This document shows, piece after piece, positions 16,429 through 24,309 of a stretch of 49,756 nucleotides of DNA. Position numbers and translations under genes: made by a program. How positions within the stretch are numbered: position 1 is the first letter of the stretch; each line of letters begins with the position of its first letter. The notes under the pieces were generated by a model. That model saw nothing but the letters and a program-made list of their open reading frames with translations. It made no database searches and had not been told where the DNA came from. Source of the DNA: Thermoclostridium sp. (GTDB taxonomy: Bacteria > Bacillota > Clostridia > DSM-8532); NCBI GenBank assembly GCA_017995215.1, contig JAGOJH010000010.1:1-49756 (forward strand), in the 5' to 3' direction.

Positions 16429-16823
16429 CAGAACAACCTCCCGTTACTATTTGTCATCGCTTTTAAAATGCCGGCGATCTTCAGAATATTCATACAGGTC
16501 GAGCAGCGCTCACGCCGTGTTGGGTTCAGAAAGGGGTGGACCGAGTGCAGAAGGTTTACCCTGGAATCCTGTATGTTATTTACCTGGCTGAGCATGTTCT
16601 GTATATAGTTAATCCAGTCCGAATCCTTCGATATTTGTGATAAGCTGTGCATATCAGGTGCTGCGGTCTGCGCGGGATCAAAGTCCTGCAAATCTGTTTC
16701 AGTGGGGGCGGCTCGTCTTTGTGACCCTAAAGAACTGAACAGATCCCTTATGCCATCCTGCGCTTCGGGACTATTCAGCATTTGAGCAATTTGCTGGATT
16801 TTCTCATCCATACCCTGGCCCAT
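16428..16823 (-). CDS. Hypothetical protein
   Basis: The 131-residue soluble protein has no domain I recognise. The first 30 residues look helical (MDEKIQQIAQMLNSPEAQDGIRDLF), the middle is polar, and the end is basic with a Cys pair (RRERCSTCMNILKIAGIL). GGGAGG stands ten bases before the ATG. It is the middle gene of the small operon. The N-terminal helix resembles the short helical units of the neighbouring 98-residue protein only in general character. Confidence 0.7.
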   Translation of the reverse strand: MGQGMDEKIQQIAQMLNSPEAQDGIRDLFSSLGSQRRAAPTETDLQDFDPAQTAAPDMHSLSQISKDSDWINYIQNMLSQVNNIQDSRVNLLHSVHPFLNPTRRERCSTCMNILKIAGILKAMTNSNGRLF

Positions 16824-16871
16824 GGATGTTCAACCTCCCTCTATTTTCTTTCCTTTTAATGGATGCTTTTC

Positions 16872-17168
16872 TTACCGAAGCATGTTACGAAGCTTCCGGA
16901 TCACTCTTTCTCCGTCCCTGCCGAGAACCTGCTGGATCTTTTGAATATCAGCTTCAGAAACACGGCCCTTCAGCTCATTCACGCTGATCCCCAGCTCCTG
17001 CAGGCGGCTTTTGTCATAATCGTCCATCTTCTGCAGGATTTCATTCATATCCACATTTTGAAGCATTTTTTTCAGATCCGTCGGGTTTTCATTGTGCAGC
17101 ATCTCCAAACCCTTTTCAATTTTCTTTCTGGTTATCTGCCCCTGAATAAAATTAGATAAGTCACTCAT
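16872..17168 (-). CDS. Small helical hypothetical protein
   Basis: The 98-residue protein is predicted to be almost fully helical and charged (MSDLSNFIQGQITRKKIEKG...). It has no membrane segment or known motif. The ribosome site GAGGTGATT precedes the ATG closely. It is the first gene of a three-gene minus-strand operon and is divergent from the flavoprotein gene at 17344. Confidence 0.72.
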   Translation of the reverse strand: MSDLSNFIQGQITRKKIEKGLEMLHNENPTDLKKMLQNVDMNEILQKMDDYDKSRLQELGISVNELKGRVSEADIQKIQQVLGRDGERVIRKLRNMLR

Positions 17169-17343
17169 TCAATCACCTCTGTCAAATGTTACAGTCTCAG
17201 TTTATGCCGGGGGACTTGTTCTTGTGACAACAATTCTGTAAAATATAGATTGACAGTTGAAGAATGTAAGCGTTTTGCTTGTTGTCAAGTGCTCAGGGAG
17301 TTTCTGGCAAGCGCCCATTGAGTTTGGAAAGGTTTGAGAGTGT

Positions 17344-18228
17344 ATGATTTATGACGCCATAATTATAGGAAAGGGTCCGGCTGGTATATCTGCCGCCCTG
17401 TATACCGTCCGCGCGAATATGAAAACCCTTGTTTTCGGAACAAGAAAAAGTACTTTGGAGAAAGCCGATAAAATCGAAAACTATTATGGCTTTTCGCAGC
17501 CAATTTCTGGTGAAAAGCTTCTGGCAGAAGGCGAGAAACAGCTTTTAAGGCTGGGGGGCGAAATCCGTGACGAAGAGGTTATCAGCATCAGCAAAGAGGA
17601 GCTGTTTCAGGTTAGCACCACAACCGGAACCTGGCAGTGCCATGCGCTTCTGATTGCCACCGGGCAAAAAAACGTGAACACCGGTATCCGCAACCTGAAA
17701 AAGTTTGAAGGCAAGGGTGCCAGCTATTGCACAACCTGTGACGGCTTTTTCTATCGTGGGAAAAAGGCGGGGGTTCTGGGCTTTAATGATTTTGCACTGC
17801 ACGAAGCCAAAGAGCTGCTTCCTTTCACTAAAGACATTACTTTGTTTACAAATGGCAAAACAACAACGTTTTCAAAGGATACCGAAAGCATCTTGCAGCA
17901 GCTTGTAGTGAATGAAACCCCCATACGCTCATTTGAGGGGGAAGAGTTTCTGGAAAAAATTGTTTTTGAAGATGATTCGGTGTTTCCACTGGATGGTATC
18001 TTTATCGCTTATGAAAGCGCATCCAGTACCACCTTTGCGCTGAAGATGGGCATTCTGATGCAGGATCAATATATTGTCACAGACGCGAACCAATGTACCA
18101 ACATTGATGGTTTATATGCAGCCGGGGACTGTACGGGCATATTCAAACAAATTTCAGTGGCAGTAGGGCAGGGGGCCATCGCCGGCAGAAACATGATAGA
18201 ATATATCCGAAAACAAAAACAGCCTTAA
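17344..18228 (+). CDS. Thioredoxin reductase-like flavoprotein, probably not NADPH dependent
   Basis: The 294-residue protein has an FAD-binding GxGxxG site near the N-terminus (IIIGKGPAGISAALY), a redox-active pair Cys129-Cys132 in YCTTCDGFF and a C-terminal FAD motif (GLYAAGDCTGIFKQI). It has the size of low-molecular-weight thioredoxin reductases. The place of the NADPH site GGGxSA reads GFNDFALHEA (about 146-155) and the HRRxxxR block is absent, replaced by FTNGKTTTF. The same losses define the ferredoxin-dependent flavin thioredoxin reductases described in clostridia, so ferredoxin may be the electron donor; this is inference. No thioredoxin gene is adjacent. A weak purine-rich ribosome site precedes ATG 17344. 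A terminator overlaps the stop. Confidence 0.85.
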   Translation: MIYDAIIIGKGPAGISAALYTVRANMKTLVFGTRKSTLEKADKIENYYGFSQPISGEKLLAEGEKQLLRLGGEIRDEEVISISKEELFQVSTTTGTWQCHALLIATGQKNVNTGIRNLKKFEGKGASYCTTCDGFFYRGKKAGVLGFNDFALHEAKELLPFTKDITLFTNGKTTTFSKDTESILQQLVVNETPIRSFEGEEFLEKIVFEDDSVFPLDGIFIAYESASSTTFALKMGILMQDQYIVTDANQCTNIDGLYAAGDCTGIFKQISVAVGQGAIAGRNMIEYIRKQKQP

Positions 18229-18242
18229 TGGGCTGTTTTTTC
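18216..18242 (+). terminator. Intrinsic terminator overlapping the flavoprotein stop
   Basis: AAAACAGCC (18216-18224) pairs with GGCTGTTTT (18231-18239) around a six-base loop, followed by TTTC. The stop codon lies in the loop. Confidence 0.85.
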
Positions 18243-18329
18243 AATGCTTATGGGTTGATCCTTAAGGGGCTGGTAAAATGTTATATGGAAATGGGCCTGT
18301 TCATACCAAATTTGTGTTGCTGTAGTGCA

Positions 18330-18376
18330 AGGTTCCAATAAATGTGCCGCCGTATTCTCTTGCGTAAGGTTCCAAT
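18330..18376. repeat. 11-bp direct repeat between genes
   Basis: AAGGTTCCAAT occurs at 18330-18340 and again at 18366-18376, 36 bases apart, in the gap between the flavoprotein gene and the small HTH gene. The role is unknown; no promoter is obvious nearby. Confidence 0.4.
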
Positions 18377-18406
18377 GTCCCATTTTGTTGTGCTAAACAC
18401 ATTGCA

Positions 18407-18625
18407 TTAGTCGACATCCAGGTATTGCATGAAGTTCAGTTTGTGCTGATCACAATAGGCCATCAGGGCAAAAATCATTTTTTTGCCTCCTCCCACCCCG
18501 CTATTCAGAAAACGGTAAAGATGTGCCGGATCGATCCCCAGCTGTCTTCCAAAAAGGTTATAATTCCCACGGCAATGCTTGTTCATCAGTTCCAGCATTC
18601 TTTCGCGATTAATTCGGCTCTTCAT
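18407..18625 (-). CDS. Small helix-turn-helix protein
   Basis: The 72-residue product looks like a lone helix-turn-helix domain of the XRE/phage Cro type: GNYNLFGRQLGIDPAHLYRF supplies helices 2 and 3, then GVGGGKKMIFALMAYC a fourth helix. AGAGG stands seven bases before the ATG. Nothing next to it suggests a prophage. Targets are unknown. Confidence 0.72.
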   Translation of the reverse strand: MKSRINRERMLELMNKHCRGNYNLFGRQLGIDPAHLYRFLNSGVGGGKKMIFALMAYCDQHKLNFMQYLDVD

Positions 18626-18811
18626 CTTAAAACCTCTTAGCAGCTCTTTGTGTAAGGCTCTGATATTTTGTTGCAGGCGCAGTCACTCCAGATTGATCAT
18701 ATCCTAATCGCTCCCCCTTGTAAATGCAGAAATGAAAAGTTTGCACTGAAGTATATTTGTCCGGTGTAAGGCATAGGTATAGGTTAGACAGATCTGAGAG
18801 GGGTTTTCGAT

Positions 18812-19561
18812 ATGAAAAAAACAATCATTATAGCCGTTTGTGTTATCTTGATCTTTACTTTGAATGGTTGTCAGAGAGCAAGGGATAAAGCAATGAAGCA
18901 GATGGAGGAAGATGAACTGCGTCCCGTATCCAGTATCGTTCTTTCCGAGGATGATGCAAAACGCCTGAACGAGAAATTACCGGTTCACCTATATTTTTCG
19001 GATAAGGATGGTACGAAGCTCGTGGGTGAAATACGGTATTTAAGCATGGAGGATGCCATGCAGGGAACAGACAAAATCGCATCTACCCTGGTGAAGGAGC
19101 TTGTAAGCGGGCCATCCACCTCAACGCTGAAGCCTACCGTGCCGGAAGGTGCTTCACTGAGATCTCCTGTGAAGGTTGAAGGCCGCACGGCTATTGTGGA
19201 CATGACAAAAGAGTTTGTGGATAATCACCCCGGCGGAAAAGAAGCTGAAGAAATGACCATCTTCTCCATTGTAAACACATTAACAGAGCTGAAAGATGTG
19301 GAAACCGTCAAATTCCAGGTAAACGGAAAAACACAAAAGGAGTTTAAGGGAAGCTTCCGTTTTGATCAGGAATTCCCCAGAAATGAAGCCCTGATTGACC
19401 GCAAACAAAGCTTTTCAGTGATGCCGCAGGAACAGATACAGGAATTGGAGCAGGCCGGAGCGGATGAAGCTGCTGCGACGGACGGTGCAAGTGGGCAGAG
19501 CACCGATACAACGGAAGAGGTCAGCACTGATGAGAATCCTGAGGATGATATTTTGGAGTAG
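18812..19561 (+). CDS. GerMN-domain lipoprotein
   Basis: The 249-residue lipoprotein has a type II signal peptide ending in LNGC, with Cys20 as lipidation site. A GerMN domain spans about residues 55-185 (VHLYFSDKDGTKLV, TASTLVKELVSGP-like block, EGRTAIVDMTKEF, IFSIVNTLTELKDVETVKFQVNG). The C-terminal 50 residues are acidic and low in complexity. GerM-type proteins act in sporulation and cortex formation in Bacillus; a single GerMN domain is also found in other envelope proteins, so GerM itself is not certain. AGAGGGG precedes the ATG closely. A terminator follows. Confidence 0.85.
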   Translation: MKKTIIIAVCVILIFTLNGCQRARDKAMKQMEEDELRPVSSIVLSEDDAKRLNEKLPVHLYFSDKDGTKLVGEIRYLSMEDAMQGTDKIASTLVKELVSGPSTSTLKPTVPEGASLRSPVKVEGRTAIVDMTKEFVDNHPGGKEAEEMTIFSIVNTLTELKDVETVKFQVNGKTQKEFKGSFRFDQEFPRNEALIDRKQSFSVMPQEQIQELEQAGADEAAATDGASGQSTDTTEEVSTDENPEDDILE

Positions 19562-19632
19562 TTGATCTGTGTAAAAGCAGGATTTAAATAAGTGAGTATG
19601 TCTAAAAGGAAAAACCAGTCCGGTAAATGAGT

Positions 19633-19660
19633 AACCCGTCTTGTGCAGGCGGGTTGTTTC
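19633..19660 (+). terminator. Terminator between the gerM-like gene and murI
   Basis: AACCCGTCT (19633-19641) pairs with AGGCGGGTT (19647-19655), with one T-G wobble, around a five-base loop, followed by GTTTC. The T-tail is short. Confidence 0.65.
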
Positions 19661-19708
19661 ATGTATAATCAGTTTATTATTTTTACAGATATACAAAGAG
19701 GGGTTATA

Positions 19709-20515
19709 ATGGATAAAAGGCCAATAGGCGTTTTTGATTCAGGGCTTGGGGGTTTAACGGTTCTGAAGGAAATCAGGAAGCTGCTTCCGGAAGAAAGCGT
19801 TATCTATTTTGGTGATAACGGCCGTGCGCCCTATGGTACAAAATCCAAGCAGACCGTTATCAAATATACCCGGCAGATTATATCCTTTTTGTTATCGAAG
19901 GATGTAAAGCTTCTGGTAGTGGCATGCAATACCATCAGTGCCCTGGCCTTGCCCGAATTGAAGCCTGACATACATGTTAACGTGCTTGAGGTGATAGAAC
20001 CGGGCTCTGTCAGCGCATTAAAAAAAACCCGGACGGGAAGAATTGGGGTCATTGCAACACCGGCAACCATTACCAGCGGGGTTTACAGCGAGGCCATCCA
20101 TCGCAGAAACCCCGGGGTGCTGATCTTCCAAAAAGCATGCCCCCTGTTTGTAAACCTGGTGGAAGAAGGCTGGTGGGATAATGAAATCACCCGAATGGTT
20201 GCCATGGAATACCTCGCCGAACTGAAAAGCGAAAGCATCGACACCCTTGTGCTGGGCTGCACACATTATCCGTTGCTTTCCGAAGCCATCCGCAAGGTGA
20301 TGGGGGACGGAGTGGTTCAGGTAAGCTCGGCAGAGGAATTAGCCATTGCGCTGAAGAAGCTGCTTAAAGCGCAAAGCCTTTATTCAACAGGTGCTTCGGC
20401 AAATTATCAGTATTACACCAGCGATAGTGTGGAAAAGTTTGAAGAATTGGGAAAACTAATTCTTGGAGAGAATATAGACAATGTGCATCGGGTGGATCTG
20501 GACTGCAGGGTGTAG
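19709..20515 (+). CDS. murI: Glutamate racemase
   Basis: The 268-residue enzyme makes D-glutamate for the peptidoglycan stem peptide. The two catalytic cysteines are visible, Cys73 in VACNTISA and Cys184 in GCTHYPLL, along with the N-terminal FDSGLGGLTV (Asp10) and YFGDNGRAPYG blocks. Length is normal for the family. AGAGGGG stands six bases before ATG 19709; an in-frame start at 19643 falls inside the upstream terminator region and is not used. Genes for DUF1934 and arginyl-tRNA synthetase follow in the same direction. With alr at 45984 the window holds both D-amino-acid racemases for the cell wall. Confidence 0.97.
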   Translation: MDKRPIGVFDSGLGGLTVLKEIRKLLPEESVIYFGDNGRAPYGTKSKQTVIKYTRQIISFLLSKDVKLLVVACNTISALALPELKPDIHVNVLEVIEPGSVSALKKTRTGRIGVIATPATITSGVYSEAIHRRNPGVLIFQKACPLFVNLVEEGWWDNEITRMVAMEYLAELKSESIDTLVLGCTHYPLLSEAIRKVMGDGVVQVSSAEELAIALKKLLKAQSLYSTGASANYQYYTSDSVEKFEELGKLILGENIDNVHRVDLDCRV

Positions 20516-20581
20516 CGAAAGGTACTTACAGTTCAGGTCTTCTGAAAGCGCTCATGAAAAAGAATGAAAGAGGGAAGCAAT

Positions 20582-20998
20582 TTGAAAAGAGACGTAATGA
20601 TTACGGTCGACAGCAAGCAGGAGCATCTGGACAAAGATACCGATGTTATGAATTTTATTACGGAGGGAACTTTCGATAAACAGGAAAATGCTTATTGCAT
20701 CAGCTATGCTGAAAGTGAAGTTACCGGGCTGGATGGGACAACCACCACGCTGAAGGTCTCTGCCGACTCCATTACCCTGATCCGGCAGGGGAACGTTTCC
20801 AGCCTGATGGTCTTTGAAAAAGGACGCAAGCATACCTCAGGTTATCAGACGGAATTCGGAATCATTGAAGTGGGCGTCACGGCCCGCAGGCTTAGTGTCG
20901 ATTTGAATGACAGCGGCGGATGCTTTAACCTGGAATACGTTATTGAGGTGAATAACCAGGTGACCAGCTTCACCACGCTAAACGTAAAAGTGCAGTAA
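20582..20998 (+). CDS. DUF1934 beta-barrel protein (YwiB type)
   Basis: The 138-residue protein fits DUF1934/YwiB: KRDVMITVDSKQ at the start, then alternating strands (ITLIRQGNVSSLMVFEKG, GIIEVGVTARRLSVDL, VIEVNNQVTSFTTLNV) as in a small calycin-like barrel. In Bacillus ywiB also lies just before argS, which supports the call. The TTG at 20582 is placed nine bases after AGAGGGA and gives the usual family N-terminus; an ATG six codons earlier (20564) lacks a good ribosome site. Function is unknown in the family. A T-run with a weak stem (about 21008-21066) follows before argS. Confidence 0.85.
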   Translation: MKRDVMITVDSKQEHLDKDTDVMNFITEGTFDKQENAYCISYAESEVTGLDGTTTTLKVSADSITLIRQGNVSSLMVFEKGRKHTSGYQTEFGIIEVGVTARRLSVDLNDSGGCFNLEYVIEVNNQVTSFTTLNVKVQ

Positions 20999-21134
20999 GT
21001 CACTGGTCCGGTCCTGATTGACTAAGTTCTCATGTAAACAACTAATTGGCAGGCGACGGTTTTTTTATCTCAATTCTTTAAAGAGGGATTATCCGTACCG
21101 TTAGCTCACGAACGAAATAAAGGGTGGAATGAAC

Positions 21135-22826
21135 ATGTACAGTATTTATGAAAAGATCAGGGAACAGATTGAAAATCTACTGCAACAGGCCATCAAAACT
21201 GCAGTTGCTGAAGGAGCACTGCCTGAAATGGAACTGCCTGCGTTTTTTTTGGAAAAACCCAGAGAAGAAGCCTTTGGTGATTTTTCAACCAATATCGCGA
21301 TGCAGATGTCAAAACAGGCAAAAAAGGCACCGGCACAGATTGCAAGGGCTCTTACCGAACGGATAAAACCGGAAGGTACATTTATCACACAGGTGCAGGT
21401 GGCTGGACCGGGATTTATCAACTTTTTTCTGAATCAGCAATGGTTGTATGAAACATTGTCCCTGATCGACCAAAGAAAAGAGCATTATGGCGAAGTGAAC
21501 ACCGGTAAGGGCCAAAAAGTAATGGTTGAGTTTGTCAGCGCCAACCCTACCGGCCCGCTGCATATGGGAAATGCCCGCGGCGGTGCATTGGGGGACTTGA
21601 TTGCAAGCGTACTGGAAAAGTCGGGCCATCAGGTCACACGGGAGTTTTATATCAATGATGCAGGCAACCAGATTGAAAAATTCGGTGCTTCCCTGGAGGC
21701 CAGATACCTTCAGCAGATTTATGGAGAAGAGAAAATTTCCTTTCCTGAAGACGGTTACAAGGGTGAAGATATAACCGATCATGCCACAGCATACCTGGCC
21801 GAGTTTGGAAAAGACCTGGCTGAAAGGCCCGCCGATGAAAGAAGAAAAGTTCTGGTAGAATATGCCCTGCCTAAAAACCTGCAAAAAATAGAGGAGGGGC
21901 TGTCCCGGTATGGCATCCATTATGATGTCTGGTTCAGGGAAAGCTCTCTGTATCCTGATGAAGTGGACGAAACCCTTTCACATTTGAAGGGAAATGGGTT
22001 TATCCTTGAAAAGGACGGAGCCTTATGGCTGGACGGGAGCAAAACCGGGCTGGAAAAGGATGAGGTGCTTGTGAGGCAGAACGGCCTTGCAACCTATATG
22101 GCGGCGGATATTGCCTACCATCGCAATAAATTCCTCAGAAGGGGCTTTGACCGGGTGATTAACCTTTGGGGTGCCGATCATCACGGCCATGTTGCAAGAA
22201 TGCAGGCCGCCATGGAAGCCTGCGGAATATCAAAGGACAGGCTCCAAATCGTGCTGTTTCAGCTGGTCCGCCTGTATAAAAACGGAGAGATCGCCAGAAT
22301 GTCAAAAAGAACCGGACGGGCGATTACCCTTGGAGATCTGTTGGACGATGTGGGCGTGGATGCCGCAAGGTTTTTCTTTAACCTGAAAACATCCGGCAGC
22401 CATCTGGATTTTGATATGGACCTTGCTGTGGAGCAATCCAATAACAACCCCGTTTTTTATGTCCAATATGCCCATGCACGTATCTGCAATATTCTCAAAA
22501 AGCTTGCCGAGGAGAATATTGTCCGTGCCCCCATCGAGCAGGTGGATATGACCCGGCTGGTTCAGCCCGAAGAAATTGCTTTGATGAAAAGGCTGGCGCA
22601 GTATCCCGAGGAAATGGCACTGTCGGCCCAAACGCTTGAGCCGAGCAGGCTGACCCGTTATGTGATGGATGTGGCATCAGATTTTCACAGCTTTTATAAT
22701 GCCTGCCGCGTCAAGGGCGAGGAAGAACCACTGCTTCAGGCCAGGCTGCTGCTGGTGAACTGCACATTAACGGTGATTCGCAATGTCCTTGACCTGATCC
22801 GGATACAAGCACCCGAGAAAATGTAA
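21135..22826 (+). CDS. argS: Arginyl-tRNA synthetase
   Basis: The 563-residue class I synthetase charges tRNA-Arg. It has the N-terminal additional domain (about residues 1-100; EEAFGDFSTNIAM), the HIGH-like motif HMGN (about 143-146) in VSANPTGPLHMGNARGG, a KMSKS-like RMSKRTG and the C-terminal DALR anticodon-binding domain (FYVQYAHARICNIL onward). Length is typical. GGTGG stands seven bases before ATG 21135; the ATG at 21129 is only one base from that site. I saw no T-box in the 130 bases upstream. The SEC-C gene follows 25 bases later. Confidence 0.97.
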   Translation: MYSIYEKIREQIENLLQQAIKTAVAEGALPEMELPAFFLEKPREEAFGDFSTNIAMQMSKQAKKAPAQIARALTERIKPEGTFITQVQVAGPGFINFFLNQQWLYETLSLIDQRKEHYGEVNTGKGQKVMVEFVSANPTGPLHMGNARGGALGDLIASVLEKSGHQVTREFYINDAGNQIEKFGASLEARYLQQIYGEEKISFPEDGYKGEDITDHATAYLAEFGKDLAERPADERRKVLVEYALPKNLQKIEEGLSRYGIHYDVWFRESSLYPDEVDETLSHLKGNGFILEKDGALWLDGSKTGLEKDEVLVRQNGLATYMAADIAYHRNKFLRRGFDRVINLWGADHHGHVARMQAAMEACGISKDRLQIVLFQLVRLYKNGEIARMSKRTGRAITLGDLLDDVGVDAARFFFNLKTSGSHLDFDMDLAVEQSNNNPVFYVQYAHARICNILKKLAEENIVRAPIEQVDMTRLVQPEEIALMKRLAQYPEEMALSAQTLEPSRLTRYVMDVASDFHSFYNACRVKGEEEPLLQARLLLVNCTLTVIRNVLDLIRIQAPEKM

Positions 22827-22851
22827 CTAAAACACTGGAAGGAGATTCATT

Positions 22852-23346
22852 ATGACTTTATTTCAACAATGGCAATCAAGAATGGAAGAGAACCAGAACT
22901 CCGGTACATACCGGGACTATTTCCGCTTGTACCTTGCCCAGGAAACCGAAGCTTACCGGGAAATCCTGGACACGGAACAAAAGCAGATAAGCGGTGTACT
23001 GAAGGAACTGGCAGATCATTACCATATGGAGCCTGTCACCTTCATCGGTTTTCTGGATGGAATCAATACCAGCCTTGTACAGGAAACCACTCTTGATGAA
23101 CTGACCGAAGACAGCTTAATCGACGTGACGATCGATTATGAAAAATTATATTACAACATGCTCAAGGTAAAAGCGGACTGGCTGTATAACCTGCCCCAGT
23201 GGGAAAGCCTTCTGAGTGTGGATAAGAAGAAGGAAATCCGCCTGAAGCTGCATGAAGACAGCCATGTTACCGTGGAGAAAACAGGCCGCAATGATCCATG
23301 CCCCTGCGGCAGCGGGAAAAAATATAAAAAGTGCTGCGGGCAATAA
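22852..23346 (+). CDS. SEC-C motif protein
   Basis: The 164-residue protein is helical for most of its length and ends in a SEC-C zinc-binding motif ([17 protein letters not shown]), as found at the C-terminus of SecA. Proteins of this kind with a DUF-type helical front are common in Clostridia and are sometimes found near translation genes; the function is unknown. AAGGAG stands seven bases before the ATG. It follows argS closely and is probably in the same transcript, which ends at the hairpin at 23377. Confidence 0.87.
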   Translation: MTLFQQWQSRMEENQNSGTYRDYFRLYLAQETEAYREILDTEQKQISGVLKELADHYHMEPVTFIGFLDGINTSLVQETTLDELTEDSLIDVTIDYEKLYYNMLKVKADWLYNLPQWESLLSVDKKKEIRLKLHEDSHVTVEKTGRNDPCPCGSGKKYKKCCGQ

Positions 23347-23376
23347 GTGGCGCCAGATTGGAAATACGCTGAACCG

Positions 23377-23405
23377 AAGAGAAGGAGTTGGCACCTTCTC
23401 TTTTT
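23377..23405 (+). terminator. Intrinsic terminator after argS/SEC-C
   Basis: AAGAGAAGG (23377-23385) pairs perfectly with CCTTCTCTT (23394-23402) around an eight-base loop, and the run TTTTT follows within and after the stem. Confidence 0.88.
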
Positions 23406-23486
23406 CAATACTCAGACAATTACGTGGTTAAAGCGTAGTAAATTTCCAGTGGAAGAGATTACGATAGCATACCATGCACAGTGATA

Positions 23487-23536
23487 GTTGCTGTTCACAG
23501 GGAAGCACGCATAGCCTGTCACCTGAACGAAGTTTC
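23487..23536 (+). repeat. Partial copy of the intergenic repeat
   Basis: The stretch starts with GTTGCTGTTCACA (one mismatch to the 13-bp repeat) and goes on with GGGAAGCA, AGCCTG and CTGAACGAAGT, closely matching 8619-8660. No right-hand terminal inverted repeat is found before the next gene, so it is a truncated or decayed copy. Confidence 0.5.
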
Positions 23537-23565
23537 TTGTGTCACCAGCCTGTGTGATGTATAAT
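23537..23565 (+). promoter_or_regulatory. Probable promoter of the ABC exporter
   Basis: TTGTGT (23537-23542), a 17-bp spacer and TATAAT (23560-23565) lie 33 bases before the ATG at 23599. Confidence 0.45.
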
Positions 23566-23598
23566 GGTACGGAAATTGAATGGAAAGGATAAAAGAGT

Positions 23599-24309
23599 AT
23601 GCTTCAGGTAAAAAATCTGACTAAGCGTTATGAAAAGGTTTTAGCTGTTGACAACATCAGCTTTGAAGTGAAAGAAGGAGAGATCGGAGTGCTGCTCGGT
23701 CCCAACGGAGCGGGGAAAAGCACCACCATCAAATCCATCGCAGGCTTGCTTCGGTTTAACGGGGCGATATTACTCGATGGTTCTTCCAATAAAACCACTC
23801 AGGCCAAAAAGGTTTTCGGGTATGTTCCTGAAAGTGCTGCGGTATACGAATATCTTACCGTATGGGAGCATATGGAGTTTATTGCCCGCGCCTACAGGCT
23901 CGGCGATGGCTGGCAGCAGCAGGCGGAGCATTTACTGGCGCGGTTTGACCTGATTGATAAAAAAGACAAGCTTGGAAAAGAGCTGTCCAAGGGTATGCAG
24001 CAGAAGATCAGTATCTGCTGTGCACTGCTAATCAAGCCCAGGATGGTGATGTTTGACGAGCCCATGGTGGGGTTGGATCCGAAGGCGATCAAGGAACTGA
24101 AGAGTGTGTTTACAGAGCTGAAAAACACGGGCTGTGCCGTGTTGATCAGCACCCATATCATCGATAGCATTGAAGAGGTCTGGGACAGAGTCCTGATCAT
24201 GAACAAGGGCAGGGTGGTTTTGTCAAAAACCCGGGCAGAGGTTGAAAGCTGTAATGAGTCACTGGAGCAGATCTTCTTCGAATACACGGAAGGGGTGGCT
24301 GGTGCATGA
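23599..24309 (+). CDS. ABC transporter ATP-binding protein
   Basis: The 236-residue ATPase has Walker A GPNGAGKST (residues 34-42), a Q-loop-equivalent region near FGYVPESAAVYEYLTV, signature LSKGMQQK, Walker B MVMFDEPMVGLD and switch His in STHIID. It resembles the ATPases of ABC-2/exporter systems rather than importers. Its last codons overlap the start of the membrane protein gene by four bases (ATGA), so the two are translationally coupled and form one exporter. GGAAAGGATAAAAGAGT precedes the ATG. The exported compound is not visible. Confidence 0.93.
   Translation: MLQVKNLTKRYEKVLAVDNISFEVKEGEIGVLLGPNGAGKSTTIKSIAGLLRFNGAILLDGSSNKTTQAKKVFGYVPESAAVYEYLTVWEHMEFIARAYRLGDGWQQQAEHLLARFDLIDKKDKLGKELSKGMQQKISICCALLIKPRMVMFDEPMVGLDPKAIKELKSVFTELKNTGCAVLISTHIIDSIEEVWDRVLIMNKGRVVLSKTRAEVESCNESLEQIFFEYTEGVAGA

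Noticed and set aside
20999-21134. T-box leader for argS
   Set aside because: There is a T-run with a weak stem, but no T-box sequence or specifier loop can be seen.
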